Source: Marthasterias glacialis (lineage: Eukaryota; Echinodermata; Asteroidea; Forcipulatida; Asteriidae). From it: a stretch of 64,000 nucleotides of DNA. The DNA lies in the NCBI GenBank assembly GCA_911728455.2, contig OU452223.1, positions 9,260,174-9,324,173 of the forward strand, in the 5' to 3' direction. Made by a program: the position numbers and the translations under genes. The notes below the pieces were generated by a model. That model made no database searches. It had not been told where the DNA came from and worked only from the letters and a program-made list of their open reading frames with translations. Of the stretch, positions 22,946 to 34,600 are shown piece after piece (the stretch's first letter is position 1; each line of letters opens with the position of its first letter).

Positions 22946-23059
22946 ATAACATAGGAACTTGTTCTCTTCGAAGAATCAATGAAGTATCGTACCTTTTATT
23001 TGTTCGTCAATAAATCAATCAATCGGTAAATTTATAAGCGTCAATCTAACGGTCGTTGC

Positions 23060-23743
23060 TTCAGTAGCACCGTGCAGTAAGCTCTCGAAAAAGGTAGGAT
23101 TTAAATGAAGTTTTGAAGATGGCTAACATTGAGAGAGATTTTTTTACCGTTATCAGGAAGATGATTCTATCCCAGGTGCATTGATAAAAAAGGCACAATC
23201 CCTTCAACTGTGTTTGCGCCTTAGAAGTAACTTCATAACAACTCATGGACCCTGAACATATGTTCTGCAGATTATTAAGGATTTCATCAATACACTTTTG
23301 GTACCAGCCTTAGATAGATCTACAATGAGCCGACAGGCTGACGAAAAATTAGAAGAAGTTGTTTTTCGGGGAGGGGGTTCCCTTGAATTGCGACCAGTAA
23401 ATAGTCTGAAATCGATGGTACTATTTTTGGACACTATTTGGTGGAATCGAAGGATTGTTTTGTCAAGGTACCGGATGCTTTTGTAGGAAGATAGCTCCTG
23501 GAAAATAGCAGCATACCCCGATACAGCAGAAACAAAACGATTGCAGGAACTTTTTTTGGGGGAAACCATAGGATATCCTGTTGGGAAGATAAACTCTACT
23601 GTGCATGGCAAGAAGTGCCAACTACTCGGATTACAAAACCACACAGTGTGCAAGGACCTTCGACCGTACGCGTCAGTATCGGTCACGGCTGCAGATGGTT
23701 TCCTTAAACCGTAGAGGGCGTTCAGGGTTTCTATTGACGTCAC
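23060..23743 (-). pseudogene. Uncertain open region ending in a LINE-like tail
   Basis: A 166-codon open frame (23243-23743) runs on the minus strand, then a second frame (23061-23246) whose end, AIFKTSFKSYLFREL, resembles the C-terminal FKxxLKxxLF tail of LINE reverse transcriptases. The first frame has no motif I know. It may be a decayed retroelement or chance. Confidence 0.2.
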
Positions 23744-24099
23744 TCGCCCTTTGTTCCTTTTTGTGGTTTTGAACCTACTAGCTCACTGGTTGGACTTTTT
23801 GTTTGACCTTCACCTTGGAAAGGTCTTTGCAGTATGAATGAAAAGAATTTTATTTGGAACAGAACACACATTCAACCATCGGGACACCGTACTGATACAC
23901 TCATGATTTTTCCCTAGATTCCTGTAAAGAATTATTCGAGTTGAGAATGATTTGGTCACCGTTGCATCAGGAATGGGAGGGGGTTCAATTATCTCTGCAT
24001 GGAAGCATTATGTGGTTTGTTCTAGCAGTATTGTCAAAAGGGATAGCACTGAAACCGTTTAAACTAAAACTTTCCATTGAAATGATTGGTAATAATGAC

Positions 24100-24520
24100 G
24101 TGTGGCGTGGCCGAGCGGTTAAGAGCACTGGACTCAAGCTCTGGTGTTTCTGATCAGCAGAGTGTGGATTCGAGTCCCGGTCTTGCCACTTGTGCCTTAG
24201 CAAGACGCTTTAACTATTATTGCTTCATCCTTTGGATGGGACGTAAAGCCGTTGGTCCCGTGTGTTGTGCAGTGCACGTAAATGAACTCAGTACACTTGT
24301 CGTAAAGAGACGGGGTTTGCCCTGGTGTTTCTGGCATGGTCTGGCAGCAATATGCGCCACCTCACGCTGTATCCCTTTCAAGGTGTTGTATTATGGTTGC
24401 TTCGTCTCATAAAAATCATTCGTGACAATCTCCACTCCACCAGATTTGATAATTCGGCGCCAGGAGTGTCATTTATGACAGACATGGCGCGTTATAAATG
24501 TGCAGTATTATTATTATTAA
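24100..24520 (+). mobile_element. tRNA-derived SINE with (ATT)n tail
   Basis: The head GTGGCGTGGCCGAGCGGTTA has a pol III A box, and GGATTCGAGTCCCGG at 24167-24181 a B box, as in a Leu/Ser-type tRNA. The body has TTAGCAAGACGCTTTAACTA and GGATGGGACGTAAAGCCG. The 3' end GGCGCGTTATAAATGTGCAG with TATTATTATTATT resembles the local LINE tails. Confidence 0.85.
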
Positions 24521-24524
24521 TCTC

Positions 24525-26570
24525 AAAAATAATTATTACTCGACCTAAATTACAAGCACTTCATTTTGAAATTCTTGAAAAATGACCCCCAGTTAAAGTT
24601 GCCCTATGCTCGGTGGACAGACTGCATTAATTATTTATAAACTGATATAATAACTTCACCCTGAGTCATTTTCATATCCGTTATCCAGTGAGTTCAGAGC
24701 TACTTGTCTTATTAAAAAAAAATTAAAAAAAAATAAAAATATGGCATAAAAAGTGCAGCCTGTAGGCATATAAGCCGAACATCTGCCATCAGATTTTTCT
24801 GACACATAAAGTCAAAGAAAATGCACTAGTGAGATACAGGACTTCGGCTAACTTTTTGGGGGTGCTAAAAAAAATAGGATTGCGACACGTAAAACTGGCT
24901 TCCGTATTATGCACTAGTGATTGCAATGACATTATTTTTTTCCCAGTGTAATCACGCCCAACTTTTAACCGACTGGTGGCGCCCTACCTAAATTACACGT
25001 ACCACTGAAGAGTGCACCCCATTATTTTAACAAACCTCCATGGCATCCAGTGCAAAATACGAAATATTAGTCAATGTACTCCTAAACTTCTACCCTCTTG
25101 TCAATTCAACATGGGTTGTCCCAAGGTCCGTCGAGTTATTCAGATATTCTCCATCCAAATTAAAACACCCCTACATTTGTGTACATTTTCCAAACGTCCG
25201 AGCATCAATCTTTGAAAATTGACCTACACCTCTCAGCAAATAGGACAATTCTTTCAGGGCCTATGTCATCCAAAATGAAGTCAACAAACCACAGGTCACA
25301 ATTGTGCAAAGTTTTTACAGTATACCCCCTTTTATTTGGCGCTCAAATCTGTTATAGAACATTTTCAGGCCTACAAAATATGAGGCCGTCGCACCGTTTT
25401 TCCCTTTTTAGTGGGGTGCAACCTTAACATGTCAGATAGTGTTCAAATTCAATTCAAAGATTGGTTTTTAGACCAGTTAACCTTATAATGTCAATTTAAA
25501 ACCTTAGTTTGTTCCTTGTGGACTACTGAGTAGCTTGCCTGCACCACTTTTCTTATATATCCTGTCTTCATTCATAATTTAGCCATAGAAGCTAAACTTC
25601 AGGGAATCTTTGTGAAAGCTGCCCACTTTACCTAAGACTTTTAGTCTTGACGCAGCTCAGTGGTTTTATTTTAAAGACAAAAGAGGGCGCCCGTATAAAA
25701 CCCAATGGTCGTTCGGATGCCCAGTGGCATGGTGTGCGCACGATGTAGTCTAAGCTCCTATCCCTTTGGTTATTATTTTGTTAGTCTGTTCCCAAAATTT
25801 CCGACTATTCTCTGTCAACTTTAGGGTCCGGTATCACCCAAAGGTCACGTGACAAAAAAGGAGGAATGCCTTCTTTTTCAAAAAATAATATCCGAACTCG
25901 TTGTCAACAACATTCGGACAGTGTGGTTGATGGTTGCAAACACATCCCTCTATCGTTTTTCTTTTCTATTTCCCCAAACTAATTCAACACTATAATTATT
26001 TGAATGTATTTGTAACATTTCAACAAACTGTGTTTATCAAAGCCCGTAATCAGCGCTCCCTTTATTATCCAATGGCATCGTCCACCGTTGGTGAAAAGTA
26101 ATGAATATTTTTATATATTGCGTCATAATTTATTTTTGGCTTTGGATGATGCCTGACCTAAGATTGTTGACAAGAGTCGTTAGGGAACCAGACTATTATT
26201 TTGTTACATCACACGCATGCGCATTTGCTGAACTACCAAAAATCACTCATTCTCGTGCAAGAGCATTTCTTGTGACACTAATAGAAACTAATAGTTCTTA
26301 GAGAACATTGAGACCGTTTTTGAAACAAGCAAGAGGAAAGTCTATGTCTTTTTTGTTCTAACATAAGTCCTCAAAGAAAACTATCTCAATGCATTTCACA
26401 TGCTGGAGCTATTTTGTGTAAGTGAGCGTTGCTTACAGCTGATGATTCATTTCACATGTCCGACAACCACCCCACCACCACCATCATCACCACCACAAGG
26501 CAACTAGCAAATAAACCTAGTATGTATACCGCACTTTGACTTTGTATCGGTATTTTGAACAGAAAAATAA
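24525..26570. other. Intergenic, nothing recognised
   Basis: No gene or repeat family recognised. An A-rich run lies at about 24713-24740, and a CCACCACCACCATCATCACC run just beyond 26465. Confidence 0.4.
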
Positions 26571-26593
26571 TATAGATCACAATGAGAGGCTTT

Positions 26594-26669
26594 GGGACGC
26601 TAGATGGCAGCAGACTTACCAGTCACTCTTCTCTAGTTGTTTTACCTGTAAGTCTGCTGTCACCTAGCT
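26594..26669. mobile_element. Inverted-repeat element with CTCF-like core, copy 2
   Basis: TTTGGGACGCTAGATGGCAG is mirrored by CTGCTGTCACCTAGC, with AGACTTACC/GTAAGTCT words inside each arm. It shares CTTTGGGACGCT with 8238-8358. Confidence 0.6.
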
Positions 26670-26679
26670 TTTCAAAAAC

Positions 26680-28350
26680 TCTCCCATCAAAAGAAACACT
26701 GATGAACGCGAGGATGGTTCTCATTTCTCCAAAACACTTTTAAAAAAGTGAAAGAGAGAGAGAGGCGGGGGAGAGGGGGTGGAAGAACAGAATTGGATAC
26801 AAACAGTAAGAGTAAATAAATGAAATTACCAATTTACTCCTTCAACGATTTTGCTCAAAAATCGAGGGGGGAACAGTGGCCAGGAATCGTCTCAGATTGC
26901 GTTAAAGAGCATCTAGAATCACAAAAATTACGGGGCCATTAAGCGGGCCCGGACCCCACACCGTAAGGGCTTCGCGCTCTGTAGCAGTGAAAATCGCTAC
27001 ATCACCATCAGATTCAACGTGTAATGTTACTTCGACCATAACATACTTCCCTTGGTTCCGAGTTTAATGAGAAACGCTCTGTTACGGTGTCATCCTGATC
27101 GGAACCTCGTGATCTATAATGGCCGGCTGCGATTGTCAGCTCATATTATAGGCCTTAACGGGAAACGTTAAATCTCCGTCACCTTGAACCGGGCGACCCA
27201 TCCCAGCAAACCTAGATAGATCACGTTTCTCTCATGGGTAACCGTCCGGATAGGCCTAGACTCAACTGAAAGTCAGTTATTAATTGGTCCTGAATGTCCC
27301 TTATACTGACATTGATCAGAATACTACCTGTTGTTAAACCTCATTGTTGTTTATCCCGTACATGCAGCGCGCTGTCATTTGGGTAACAATCCTTGCGTCA
27401 ATTCGTTGCACTTCTTTTCAGGTACAATAAGTGGACAGACCACTTTACCCCCTCGGTTGACGCTGATTCGATTCGTAAGAATAGGGTTATTATTGCTTGA
27501 TGATAAAGTTCAATGCGGTACTCGTTATCATTCTATTTTCTCCACGATCATCCTTTCACATTTTTTTATTTCAAGCGCACCTGGTAGAACAGCACGTGAC
27601 GAACACCACTCATTATAATTCGATAGTTCATTGTAGGTCACGCTATTAAATCTCAGCGTCCATCCGCGATCCGTCCCACGGAACATGTTCATCAATTTTA
27701 AGTCCATCTTGAAAATCAATTTAGACACCTGTTATAAAACTGACTGAAAGTTTGTTGTCCCCTAAAAACGATTCTATAGACGACCCTGTGAAATTGGTGA
27801 AATTGATAAGTACTAAACCACGAGCTCGCTGCTGCTTTTATCATCTTTGGAGAGTGACAATAACGAGAAAGTGGGCCCAGTCACGGTCCAACTTGTCTCA
27901 CGGTCTGTGTTTTGGTTTAATATCACCGAAAAGAGAAAACCGCAGAATTTGATTGTGTGATATATTATTGCAAGCCAGGCTTCAGTCCGATGTATAAACC
28001 ATTCAATCCAAATAAACCGAAATTATTGTACCACCGTTTGACCAGATTTTCAAGCTGCCGAAACTATCATGATTTGTTGTCCTCTTCTTTTTTTAGGTGG
28101 GGGGGAGTGGTCAGTCGGGTGGTTGTGACGATTTTCTGAAGTGACTAACGAATGACCTTTCAAATAAAAAATTGTCATCGACTCTGTAAACTGATGTACA
28201 CGTCACGTGCCCGATGTTGTAATTTAATCACATCCCCTTCGAGTTTTGCTAATTGCAACGGGCTGTGCAAAGCGGCACTTGGGTCAGTAACAGACCGTAC
28301 TGGAACTATCATCATTGTGCTTTGGTTTCCCTGAGTGAAAATAAGTGATA
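26680..28350. other. Intergenic, upstream of the IgGFc-type gene
   Basis: A GA-rich stretch lies at 26750-26775 and a GGCGGGGGAGAGGGGG patch follows. No gene is recognised. The promoter of the gene starting at 28590 should lie in the right part, but no TATA box stands out. Confidence 0.35.
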
Positions 28351-28483
28351 AAATCACGTGTACAGTCTGCGATGTTTCGTGTTCATTAACCTCGACCGTC
28401 TATTTTCTGCGAACGATGATGTTATGTTCAGTGTGGTTCCTGCTCAACAAGATCAACCCATCTCGTTCGTGACGCCGGGGTGC

Positions 28484-28683
28484 ATGTCTAATCTGAAGCC
28501 GATACTCAAGCAACCATCCGTTGATATTGAGCCGTGTGTGCGAAGTACCTTCATTAGCGAAGCGGGGATCTGGCGTGGAGTGTGTAGCAATGGCGAGGCT
28601 GTCCCACGAACGTGTCGGCCCAGTGAATTCCAACTTTGGCAATATCTTAACTGTAGTGTTCGTGGTTGGTGTCTGTGCGAGCG
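28484..28683 (+). promoter_or_regulatory. Upstream reading frame overlapping the start of the IgGFc-type gene
   Basis: An ATG at 28484 opens a frame offset by one from the main ATG at 28590. It stays open to the splice donor and, through the junction at 34825, for about 27 more codons. If the transcript begins upstream of 28484 this frame would compete with the main start. The transcription start is unknown. Confidence 0.3.
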
Positions 28684-31600
28684 GTAAGTGGTTAACCATA
28701 CTGCAAATTTCACAAGCAGGAAACTTAAAATATTTGCGTATAATATATTAGGCCTATGGTTTTGTGCTGTTAGTTTATTACAGACGTACAACAGACAAGG
28801 ATGGTAGACCTATCATTTTTCCCGTCCGTAAAGTTGCAAATTTTAATGGAAGATCTGCAGAAAATCAACTGCAATGTCGTAAATAGCTTTTCGGGCTGTT
28901 TGGTAAACGAATACAGACCAAGTAAATAGCCGCCCCTCGTGTTGACATTGTCGCGTGCAAGATTTTTCTAAAAATAAAAGTCTACTTATTCGGGCTGGCT
29001 TAAGAACAGTTACTTAGGCCTATAGCGTAGTTACTTACATAGTTGCAGTTATACTTATAGCGGATTTCCAATCGACGTGGTAGCTATACTTTGCTTTCTT
29101 GTAATCCAATGGGGGTATTTCTCAAAATGAACTAGCATTACAAAAAATGCCTACAGTCGGAATTGGTAAGAATGACGGTTTAAAAAAAGAGCATTGAGCG
29201 TAAGAAAGTTGTATAATTGATTAGAACCTATCTTCTTTTTGTCAGCTCTTGTTCATGTATAGTGGTTTGGTTTTTATGGCATTGTTTGTCCCTTGTTTTG
29301 GGGTTGTTGGGTTTTTGGGTTGTTTTTGTTTTTTGCCCTTTGCCATAATGATGTTCAGGTTTACCAAACAAAGATGCCTATCTCATGCTCATGTTTGAAC
29401 AGTTCCTGGTAGTATCCAGTTTATATTTATTGGTTTTATTAAAACCGCATATATGGCGGCCAAACAAGGAACTAAAACATTAAAACGATATTTTAAAAGT
29501 CAAAAAACTGCACATTATAGGAAACCATGGAGCAAGGAAGGAAATACACAATTTTAACACAGCACCGAGGTACGTTGTAAAAGGAGCTTTAAAAAACTTA
29601 AAAACCTAAACACTGAAAGACTTCAAAACTAGGCCAACCAGTTAGCAGTTGTGATATCAGAAAACTACAGAAAAAAGACTAACGTTTGTGGTTCAGCAGA
29701 CTTGTTAATTTCATGGGAATACATCTGCCTTTATATATATGCTGGTTCTACATTTTGACTCTAGAAATTAAACTGGTCTGTATTTTGGGTTGTTGTTCGT
29801 ACTAGGAGGCAGCCGATCTCGGAGATTTAAAATATATACTTTCGAAAATTCGAGAAGAGGTCAGATTCAAGTCTCAGTGACAGTGGGGGATGTTAAGCTC
29901 CTTGCAAATGTCAGAGTATGAATTGTCTATGCAGTAATTATGAGTCAGTATGATTCATTCATAGGGATTTGTTTTTGTTTATTTATTTATTTATTTTTTG
30001 TTATCCCGGCAAACCGAACTGGTGAGGACTAATACTCAACCAAAGGCCTAACATACTGGATACCAACCAATCTGAGATCTTTAATTGGTGAATTAAAATC
30101 CGTGGTTGCAGGCTATCAAGATGACATGAGCAGCATTATAGAATGGCTTTTCTGAGCATGAACAGATGATCAGTTTAAAGTAAAGACAACTGATCACAAC
30201 TGGATTCAATTCAATGACTTATTTCTATTTATGCTGCTCTAATTTACACACAGAGTCTTTAGTAAAATACGGTTTGGCTTTAGTATGTTCAAAATTTAAC
30301 ACTCGTCATCACGACAAAATCATCGTTTTATATACCAGTGTGTCACTGTGACACAATGTGTCATTGTAATGACCTAACAGTGTGTCACTAAGAAAATATC
30401 CCATTTTAGATGAAGCTTTCCGTTTAAAATCAATTTGAATATTAAACATTTAGTCCAACCTTCATTTTGCTTTCACCTTTAAACGTGACTGGATGAGAGC
30501 TCTATCTGGTTTACGCATTGACACATCAGTCAATCTGAATTAATTAAAAGAAATGCGTGCGCCTCTTTGGCCCCCCATTCACACTGCCGGTTAATAAGTC
30601 ATCTCGCCATCAGCTCCGTCTGATTTTGTTTTGTCTCACGTCAGGGGGGATCCACTTCCGGAACGGGTTGTCTGGCTGGGGCAGAATGCATGTATACCAG
30701 AGATAAAACATTGCTCGTGGAAGCCCTGGCAATCACTGACACTGACCTGAAATATCATCAGGACGAGCCGATGATGCCTAAATCACGGAAGCTTGAAGCT
30801 CCAAGTTTCCAAGCTAATTATCTTTTAGAAAGGATTAAAAATGTTGATTGTTAAAATGTCTGCCGGAGTTCTCATATGCCATAAAAAGACGTCTGTCCGA
30901 CTGGTTTCCATGACAGATGTGAATCTTGAAGAAGAAAAAAAACCCAGATACAGCAAATCTAAAAGACGTCCTCATCTTGTACGAGGACCCGAAGAGACAT
31001 TTCAATTGTCTCAATTTCACGTCTGTCTGAGATAATTGACTCTGACCAATGTTTTTTTTTCTCCCTGCATGACAAGTTTGTCATTTTTGAACCAAACATA
31101 GTATTAGAATCGCATGTATATCACGACTCCTGGAATGTTTCGTCTGAAAAGATGTCATCTTTGATAAGACTCTACTTTTGAGTCCAAATTTTTGTTTCCT
31201 CTTAACGGCTCTATTCACAATTGGTAAGGATAAAAACATTATTTTTTAGTTTCAGTCTGAAAGCTATAGAAAGTAAATACCAGAACCAATTTTTCTATGA
31301 AATATTTCCCTCTGAAACGCTGTCGTATTTGAGACAATTGTATCTGAAAAACCTTTTAAAAAAAAACGCACCAGCTGATTTCAGTAGTAATAAGCAAAAT
31401 TCAGGACAATGTGTTTCCATGCTGAAAAGTGTGCGCGGTTTTTCACTATTTTCTCCTGACTCGGACGACGGATTGAGCCAAAATTTTCACAGGTTTGTTT
31501 TTTTCATGAAGACCTATATATGGAATCTGACAGAGTAAGAACACTGCACTGTCATCTTTACCAATCCTGTATTAGTGCATTTGATTAGCAAATAGGAGAA

Positions 31601-34600
31601 GAGGCAGTTGTGTTTGTCTTGCAATGGATTCATTTACCCCTCCCTGTTCTTAGTTGTGCTGTGAAGAGACTTGCATTTATATCTCGCCATGTCTTGTTTC
31701 TGCGCATTGGGACAGGTTGCTATATCCCTTCAAAAAAAGTAGCCCACACATCGAGTGTCCTTTTGGGCCTTGTGCTGAGTGAATTGCATAAAAAAAAGAT
31801 TAAAAAATCAAAACAAGTGAAATTATCATTAAAAAATATTTTTTAAACAAGTCAAAATGTTCAACAAGTATTTCTTCTAATCCATAGTGGCACCCCAAGT
31901 TTGAGAGAAAGATATTTCTCTGATGGCTAATTTCTTCCGGTATGAATGGATCGATGTATTCTTGTATTCCACGGAGCTATGGTTGTATAGTATCCCCCTT
32001 TAAACGACAGTCGTTTCACAAGAACAAGCAGGAAATCGAGTGATATCAAAGTGTCACCGTGAAGCGTGGACGGTACTTTTTTCTACATCTGTTTGGAAAT
32101 GACTAGGCCTATATGCACCGCAAAGAAGTATTGATGTTGATGAATTTGAAAGAAATTCCAGAACTCAACATCATCAAGATTCTTGGAAACCTCGGATGTT
32201 GTCAAAGATATGCGCATAGACACAACAGCAATCAAATCCATTTGCGGTAAACAGTGTTGGGAAGTTTGGCGATGGGTTGACAGATTCCGGCTTCATTAAA
32301 AAAAAACCATTTGATTGAATGATTGCTCCGTTACCCAATGTATTATAATTACAGGACTGGTAATTACCGTAATATAGAAAAAAATGATTATATATTTATA
32401 CCGCGCACAAGTCCAAAAGACACCCAAGGCGCAAAGAGAAAATGAATGGTAACAGTCAACAGAAGGCTAGACACTGGTTTAGAAAGATCTTTTAAACAAA
32501 TGTGTCTTCAAAATGGACTTGAAGCACTGATGGGGTGTAGATGTGTGTAGATCTCTCGGGAGAGCGTTCCAAACTCGTGAAGCAGCCACGGAGAAGGATC
32601 TGTCTCCCCTCGACCGTCTGGTTCTGGTCTTAGAGAGCCCGTTGTGGGTGTTTAGAAGAGCGAAGACCAGAACGTCCAGGTACACGTTTTTGTAGAAGCT
32701 CAGATATGTAGGTTGGAGCTTGACCGTGAAGTGCTCTGTAGATTATCATGGAGAGTTTGTATGGTGGAGTCGTTGGTTGACGGGGAGCCAGTGTAGTTGC
32801 TTTAAATGGGTGTGATATGAGATGAAGACCGGGAACGGAATGAGACGAGCTGCTGTATTTTGTATCTTCTGTAGTCTGGTAATCTGGTTTTTATTTTTTT
32901 ATAGTTTCAATCTGGAAGCTCACTGCTTGCAAAGTTTGTACCAGTTCCAATCTTCCATGGAAATATTTCTGTCTGTGTCAAATTATAGAAAATAGCATAA
33001 CGGAAGCACTCAAATCAGTGTTGCTTGTTTCGATCGATATAGCAGTCGAAATGAACCCGATATGAACCCGAAAAGCATAGATATACAGACAATAGGTCTA
33101 TTGTTTGTTGGTTGGTGACTAAGTCAACTTTTAATTTTGAACTATTTTTTTTTTGAAAGCTCACTTGGTACAAGAAGTGATCATTGTTTTCCTCTTTTTT
33201 TTCAAGCCTAAACCGAAAGTGCGTGTATCTGATCCTATATCATGGCAGATTGTGTAAATATGAACGATAAATAACCGTCAAACCCATAATTGTTTTCTCG
33301 AAAACTTGGAAAATTGTATTTATTTTGCTGATGAAAATATAAGTGAAAACCATTGATGAATTTGGATATTTTTCATTTCACTGCTATACCAACACTTTCA
33401 TGCATAATGATTTACAATCGAATACTGTTTCTCTTTCGCGTATTTTGTTGGCTCTTTGTTAGAGACGGTATCATCACTTTGTAATATACCGTATGCACAC
33501 CATCGCCACCTGGTACTGCTTTCCCGCTTGGCAGACTTTGTTCGGAAAAATATCATTCCAGACCGTCAAAGTGCCCAAGACCCACATTAATGAAACTGTG
33601 ATTAAAGACAAATGCGGTCTGCAAATCTCACTCAGTAGGCCTACGGTGTCCTTGAGTCTCGAGAGACTTGTACTTGTAGAAGTTGACAGAGCAGGAGATG
33701 ATCCAGATGTGTAAGTCGCCATCTGGCAAGTGCGCCTTCCGACTTTTCGGTAGGTTTTCCCGCCAAATCTAGTACGAACCGTCGTGTAATTTCCTCTTGT
33801 TTGTAAACTACGTGGATTGACCGTATATATATTGTTTCCACTTGTCACCGATGCCAAATATGCAGAAAAAGTTCCAGTTATGTTATATATTTAACCCTAT
33901 ATTCATCTTTACCACATGAGGTTGTCAATGGTCCACGATCAGTTAACTACACAGGTTACCACTTCGACGGCCCAATTATTAATCACAAAGGGTAACGGGT
34001 TGCTTATCGTCATCAACAAAAAAAGTGACGGTCGTAATTAGACGCTGCCTGATTTTAAAGTTTATACCAGTACTGGTCTTCCAGATAAATATAGTCGAAA
34101 TTAATGCCAAGACCCAGAAAATATATATATTTTTTAAATCAGCGGGATGGACGGCTATTTCCGCAATCGAAATAAAGGCGTCTATGATGAACGTGCATGG
34201 AATCTCTGTGATTAGCAGTTTGTCGATGTTTTCACTAAACGGTGACTGGCGATTATGATGAAATTTTCACAGGTTTGGTTTTATGGTGTGTTCATTGAAA
34301 ACAGTGGATTGGAAATAAATCAAATAAACTCGAAAAACAATGGTGCACTTTCCTTCTCACCCACTGCCTGCTTATTCCTTCCTTGTTTTGTGCATGCAGC
34401 TATCATTACGAATGCGGATATATCGGGCTGAGAAGCAATTTATAGCAAAATCGTCTTGCCCACCCAAGGACACAAGTGTCACGACTGGGATTCGAACCCA
34501 CACTCCGGTGACTTAGCCACCAAAAGTTAAGTTCGTTGCGCGAGATTGCTCCACCATGACAGTGCTCATGAACAAAATACATGCACGATCACAGCAACTA

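Noticed and set aside
24100..24190. tRNA gene (A and B boxes present)
   Set aside because: It is followed by a SINE body shared with 46040, 62750 and others, and the head does not fold into a clean cloverleaf with a proper acceptor stem. Best read as a SINE promoter.
33474..33857. 127-codon minus-strand open frame in intron 1 of the receptor gene
   Set aside because: No motif recognised, Ser/Thr composition only, and frames of similar length occur on the other strand.
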